Shown here piece after piece: positions 6,441-7,929 of a stretch of DNA of 7,929 nucleotides. Position numbers and translations under genes: made by a program. The notes beneath the pieces are model-generated. The model was not told where the DNA came from. It ran no database searches and saw nothing but the letters and a program-made list of their open reading frames with translations. The stretch's first letter is position 1; each line of letters starts with the position of its first letter. The stretch comes from Candidatus Latescibacterota bacterium (GTDB taxonomy: Bacteria > Latescibacterota > UBA2968 > UBA8231). The stretch is from NCBI GenBank assembly GCA_022827165.1, contig JAJDTN010000365.1, positions 1 through 7,929 of the forward strand, read 5' to 3'.

Positions 6441-7929
6441 CTACGCAGAGGCAAGGTCCCGGGAGAACCCCGTTCCGGGCTTCACTTGTTCGATGGCCTC
6501 GTCGATGTTCTTCACTCTGTGGAGGATTTCCGGGAAGGCCTTGGCGGTGAAGGCATAGGGGGGACGATCCGTCTCCAGGATGGCGCACATGTGGAGATTG
6601 GACAAGGCCGTGTCCAGAGCCGCTCCCGGAACCTCCAGGCCGGCGCGCCGCAAACCCTCTTCCAGCCCTTCCCGCGACAGCCCGGGGCCGCCAGGCGCCT
6701 CGGCCATGACCAGGGTCACGGTGCGTTCGAGGGGATCGCCCTGGCCCCAGATGGTCTCGATGAACTCGGCCTGGAACTCGCCCGAATCGAGCACGCTCTG
6801 GCAGTGGTACGGGGTGACCCGCCGGCTCTGCTCGCGGGCCATGCGGCGCACGAGCCGGTCGCACAGGTACTGGATGATGCGCGGATGGCAGGAGGAGACA
6901 CCGAGAATCCGTCCCACGAGGTCTTCGGCATCGACCAGCTCTATGTCCATCAGCTCCATGGGCTCGACGACGATGCGCCGGGCATTGGCCGGATCGAGAT
7001 AGCGCAGAGGCAGGGCGTCACAGAAATTGAGCATGGGCGAGGCCAGGTCGTGGAGCTGACCGTGGAGAATGCGCTCACCGCTGAACACGAAGCGGCACTT
7101 GCCCTCTTCCGACAGGGCCCTGAAGGTCTTGAAGAGGAGCTCGTCGTGATGGGTGTCAAAGCGCAGCAGGGCGTCCATCTCGTCCATGAGGAAGACGATC
7201 GTCTTCTCCTCTTCCTCGTATAGCCGGGTGATGAGCTGGTGGAAGCGCTCGGGCTCCTCCCCCTCCACCTGCAGGCCCCAGTTGCTGCGCACGTGGGCGA
7301 AGAAAGCCTGGTAGTTGGTCACCGCCTGATAGTTGGCGTAGAAGGGCCGGTAGTCGCTGGCGGGAAGCCTGAAGGTGCGGTACACCTTCTGCAACACGGA
7401 AGTCTTGCCGATGCGGCGCCCCCCGACGATGCCGATGTTCTTGGTATGGAGCGTCTGGACGATGGTCTTGATCTCCTCTTCGCGGCCGAAGAAGATCGTG
7501 TCCGGCACAGGTCCCGTCGTGACATAGGGAGAGACGACGATGAGATCGACCTGTTGCAGCACCGGGCGCATGAAGACACGGTGGCGGAAGTGGTCGGTGG
7601 AAGCGGCGATCCTCCTGATCTCCGCCTGGCTCAGAACTATGAAGTCGTATCCCAGGCCCTGGGCCTGGGTCCTGATGGTGAAGCGGGCCTCCAGCTCGTT
7701 CAGGTAGACCACCACCAGGGCAAAGCGGCCGATGAGCCCGAAGGACTCCATCAAGGTCCGCAGATGGGACAGGTCCTCCGCCTCGAAGACCGGGCGCTGG
7801 AGGAAGATCAGGGGAAAGGGTGATGGGATCTTGGCGCCCCGCAGCGATGTGGTGTGGACGACAGTGCCCCAGAAAGGCCCATTCCGCCGGCCCGCTTCCT
7901 CGTCCACGGTGAAGCCCAGGGTCCTGCAC
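6441..7929 (-). CDS. STAND/AAA-like P-loop NTPase, 5'-truncated by window edge
   Basis: The frame is open to the right window edge, so the true start lies outside; the GTG at 7907 is in frame but probably internal, because the reading frame continues upstream without a stop. Counting from that GTG (488 residues), residues about 30-125 form an alpha/beta-looking region with hydrophobic strands (PLIFLQ, FALVVVYLNE, YDFIVLS) that I cannot assign. A linker reading SPYVTTGPVPD and FFGREEE (about 126-145) leads into the NTPase. Walker A is GGRRIGKTS (162-170), Walker B is IVFLMDE (237-243), and a sensor-like strand FVFSGE follows at 273-278. HPRIIQYLCDRLV (341-353) matches the helical segment after the NTPase core in STAND-like ATPases, and residues about 393-460 look like a winged helix. 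No membrane segment or signal peptide is seen, so it is probably cytoplasmic. It ends 25 bp before the sigma-54 activator gene, suggesting co-transcription. Its role is probably NTP-dependent switching or scaffolding; the specific ligand is unknown. The NTPase call is firm and the subfamily is less so. Confidence 0.85.
   Translation of the reverse strand, partial: CRTLGFTVDEEAGRRNGPFWGTVVHTTSLRGAKIPSPFPLIFLQRPVFEAEDLSHLRTLMESFGLIGRFALVVVYLNELEARFTIRTQAQGLGYDFIVLSQAEIRRIAASTDHFRHRVFMRPVLQQVDLIVVSPYVTTGPVPDTIFFGREEEIKTIVQTLHTKNIGIVGGRRIGKTSVLQKVYRTFRLPASDYRPFYANYQAVTNYQAFFAHVRSNWGLQVEGEEPERFHQLITRLYEEEEKTIVFLMDEMDALLRFDTHHDELLFKTFRALSEEGKCRFVFSGERILHGQLHDLASPMLNFCDALPLRYLDPANARRIVVEPMELMDIELVDAEDLVGRILGVSSCHPRIIQYLCDRLVRRMAREQSRRVTPYHCQSVLDSGEFQAEFIETIWGQGDPLERTVTLVMAEAPGGPGLSREGLEEGLRRAGLEVPGAALDTALSNLHMCAILETDRPPYAFTAKAFPEILHRVKNIDEAIEQVKPGTGFSRDLASA

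Larger units (their letters stand above)
1..7929 (-). other. Six-gene minus-strand operon (continues beyond both edges)
   Basis: All supported genes share one strand. Junctions are 25 bp (6440-6416), 5 bp (4384-4380), GTGA overlap (3645-3642), ATGA overlap (2485-2482) and GTGA overlap (887-884). No junction leaves room for a terminator or a conventional promoter. Co-transcription is therefore strongly suggested, and the four-base overlaps favour translational coupling of the envelope genes. Neither the promoter nor the operon end is in view. Confidence 0.8.

Noticed and set aside
6416..6454. TTG start at 6454 for the sigma-54 activator
   Set aside because: It adds 13 basic residues with no family support and overlaps the upstream gene; the ATG at 6415 has a purine-rich leader at suitable spacing.

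Overview
The window is very GC-rich and looks like an environmental or metagenome-derived bacterium. A PorV/UPF0164-like outer-membrane barrel gene next to a BNR-repeat surface protein points to the FCB superphylum or a related high-GC candidate phylum. That placement is inference from gene content; no marker gene is present.

All six genes I can support lie on the minus strand and read from right to left as one compact unit. In transcription order they are: (1) 7929-6441, a P-loop NTPase of STAND/AAA-like type, cut at its 5' end by the window edge; (2) 6415-4385, a sigma-54-dependent transcription activator whose sensor module is itself a second P-loop NTPase (AAA_35-like), followed by a sigma-54 AAA+ domain and a Fis-type helix-turn-helix; (3) 4379-3642, an exported caspase-fold protein in which the catalytic His and Cys positions are Arg and Ser; (4) 3645-2482, a PEGA-domain protein rich in beta-sandwich-like repeats; (5) 2485-884, a PorV/UPF0164-like outer-membrane barrel with a C-terminal TPR-like tail; (6) 887-1, an exported BNR/beta-propeller protein, cut at its 3' end by the window edge.

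The last four genes are joined by 5-bp spacing or 4-base GTGA/ATGA overlaps, so they are almost certainly co-transcribed and probably translationally coupled. No gap between genes exceeds about 25 bp, and I see no terminator, RNA gene, mobile element or CRISPR array. The operon promoter must lie beyond the right edge.

Read together, the layout pairs a cytoplasmic NTP-driven switch and transcription module (genes 1 and 2) with a set of exported proteins (genes 3, 5 and 6, probably 4). The most unusual features are the degenerate caspase catalytic dyad, the NTPase-sigma-54 activator fusion, and the possible split or frameshifted caspase-PEGA protein. A plausible model is an envelope-associated sensing or assembly system controlled through sigma-54, but the function cannot be read from sequence alone.
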